7,510 bases of DNA from Desulfobacula sp. GTDB lineage: Bacteria > Desulfobacterota > Desulfobacteria > Desulfobacterales > Desulfobacteraceae. The position numbers and the translations under genes were made by a program. The notes beneath the pieces were generated by a model. The model made no database searches. It saw nothing but the letters and a program-made list of their open reading frames with translations, and was not told the origin of the DNA. The stretch spans positions 1 to 7,510 of the forward strand of contig JAABTB010000097.1 in NCBI GenBank assembly GCA_011390085.1, written 5' to 3'. Of this stretch, positions 6,850-7,510 are shown piece after piece (positions within the stretch are counted from its first letter, which is position 1; each line of letters opens with the position of its first letter).

Positions 6850-6855
6850 TATAAT
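6850..6855 (+). promoter_or_regulatory. Consensus -10 box upstream of gpsA
   Basis: A perfect TATAAT lies 38 nt before the gpsA ATG, in an AT-rich patch that stands out from its surroundings. No good -35 is visible at 16-18 nt (for example TATCTG at 6827-6832), so the promoter may be activator-dependent. Together with the 93-nt gap and the hairpin it suggests gpsA is transcribed at least partly on its own. Confidence 0.4.
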
Positions 6856-6893
6856 ATCAAGGTCTTATGAGATCTAAAGGGGAAGGGTGGGGC

Positions 6894-7510
6894 ATGGAGA
6901 GGACAATCGATACACAAAAAACCCGTATCGGGGTTGTGGGTGCCGGTGCCTGGGGCACCGCCCTTGCCAAATTGCTGGCGGACAAAGGGTTCAGGCTGGA
7001 TCTATGGGTGTTTGAGACCGAAGTCCGGGAGCAGATTGAAAAAGACAGGGAAAATAAAGTGTTTCTCCCCCATATCCGCCTGCCGGAAAATATTATTCCC
7101 ACCAATGACCTTGAGATTGCCGTAAAGGATAAAGACCTTGTCCTGGTGGTGGTGCCTTCCCATTGCATGCGGGATACGGCAACCCGGATGAAACCGTTCA
7201 TCAGTCCGGATACGGTGGTGGTAACGGCTTCCAAGGGGATTGAGAACCAGACCCATATGATCATGACCCAGATTCTTGAAGAAATCCTTGATTTTCTGCC
7301 CAGGGAAAATATTGCCGTGCTTTCGGGCCCCAGCTTTGCCAAGGAAGTGGCCAACCGGGTGCCGACGGTGGTTGCAGCCGCATCAACCCAACGGGAAGTG
7401 GCCGTATATGTCCAGAAGATTTTTTCCTGTCCCACCTTCAGGGTTTATGTCAATGATGATCCCATCGGAACCCAGATCGGCGGGGCCATGAAAAATGTTC
7501 TGGCAATTGC
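6894..7510 (+). CDS. gpsA: NAD(P)H-dependent sn-glycerol-3-phosphate dehydrogenase, N-terminal part, runs off right edge
   Basis: This cytoplasmic enzyme reduces dihydroxyacetone phosphate to sn-glycerol-3-phosphate, supplying the phospholipid backbone. I translated 205 residues to the edge; the family is usually about 330, so roughly the N-terminal 60 percent is present. The Rossmann motif GAGAWGTALA is at 16-25, the substrate-region TASKGIE at 111-117 (Lys114), LSGPSFAKEVA at 143-153, and QIGGAMKNVLAI at 194-205 with the conserved catalytic-type Lys200. These are diagnostic for GpsA. The ATG at 6894 is preferred: the purine-rich AAGGGGAAGGG (6877-6887) sits just upstream. An in-frame ATG at 6867 lies before that site and would add nine residues unlike the family. 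It is likely a separate transcript from the deacylase gene. Confidence 0.95.
   Translation, partial: MERTIDTQKTRIGVVGAGAWGTALAKLLADKGFRLDLWVFETEVREQIEKDRENKVFLPHIRLPENIIPTNDLEIAVKDKDLVLVVVPSHCMRDTATRMKPFISPDTVVVTASKGIENQTHMIMTQILEEILDFLPRENIAVLSGPSFAKEVANRVPTVVAAASTQREVAVYVQKIFSCPTFRVYVNDDPIGTQIGGAMKNVLAI

Noticed and set aside
6857..7435. 192-codon minus-strand frame opposite gpsA
   Set aside because: The translation is Ser/Thr/Arg-rich without domains, and the plus strand encodes an unmistakable GpsA.

Overview
The window looks like ordinary chromosome of a Gram-negative anaerobe, most likely a sulfate-reducing or related Desulfobacterota (former Deltaproteobacteria). The lineage is an inference from gene types: a Tat-exported molybdopterin-family respiratory subunit, a UbiE/MenG quinone methyltransferase, an acyl-CoA dehydrogenase and a large double-Cache hybrid histidine kinase. 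By eye the GC content is moderate, and codon style is similar throughout. I see no mobile element, RNA gene, CRISPR array or strong sign of recent transfer.

Left half (1-2939, minus strand). Read in transcription order, an acyl-CoA dehydrogenase (2939-1695) overlaps a UbiE/MenG methyltransferase (1698-916) by an ATGA junction. A short spacer follows with a good sigma70-like promoter (TTGACA, 17 nt, TAAATT) and a possible 39-residue small ORF (854-735). Next comes the N-terminal 247 residues of a Tat-signal molybdopterin oxidoreductase-family protein that runs off the left edge. The shared theme may be menaquinone: the dehydrogenase could feed electrons through ETF to the quinone pool, MenG finishes the quinone, and the exported oxidoreductase would belong to a membrane complex that exchanges electrons with it.

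Middle (2940-3147). This divergent intergenic region has a plausible plus-strand promoter (TGGACA, 18 nt, TATAAG) and a weaker minus-strand one.

Right half (3148-7510, plus strand). A 933-residue membrane hybrid histidine kinase (two TM segments, two Cache_2-like sensor modules, PAS, HisKA, HATPase, receiver) is followed at 22 nt by a 100-residue YCII-family protein, and 13 nt later by a YbaK-family aminoacyl-tRNA deacylase. These three are probably one operon. After a 93-nt gap with a hairpin and a consensus TATAAT comes gpsA (sn-glycerol-3-phosphate dehydrogenase), cut by the right edge.

No clearly new system is evident. The points most worth a second look are the acyl-CoA dehydrogenase with its apparent catalytic Glu in the isovaleryl-CoA dehydrogenase position, the small ORF overlapping the oxidoreductase start, and the unusual ATP lid of the kinase.
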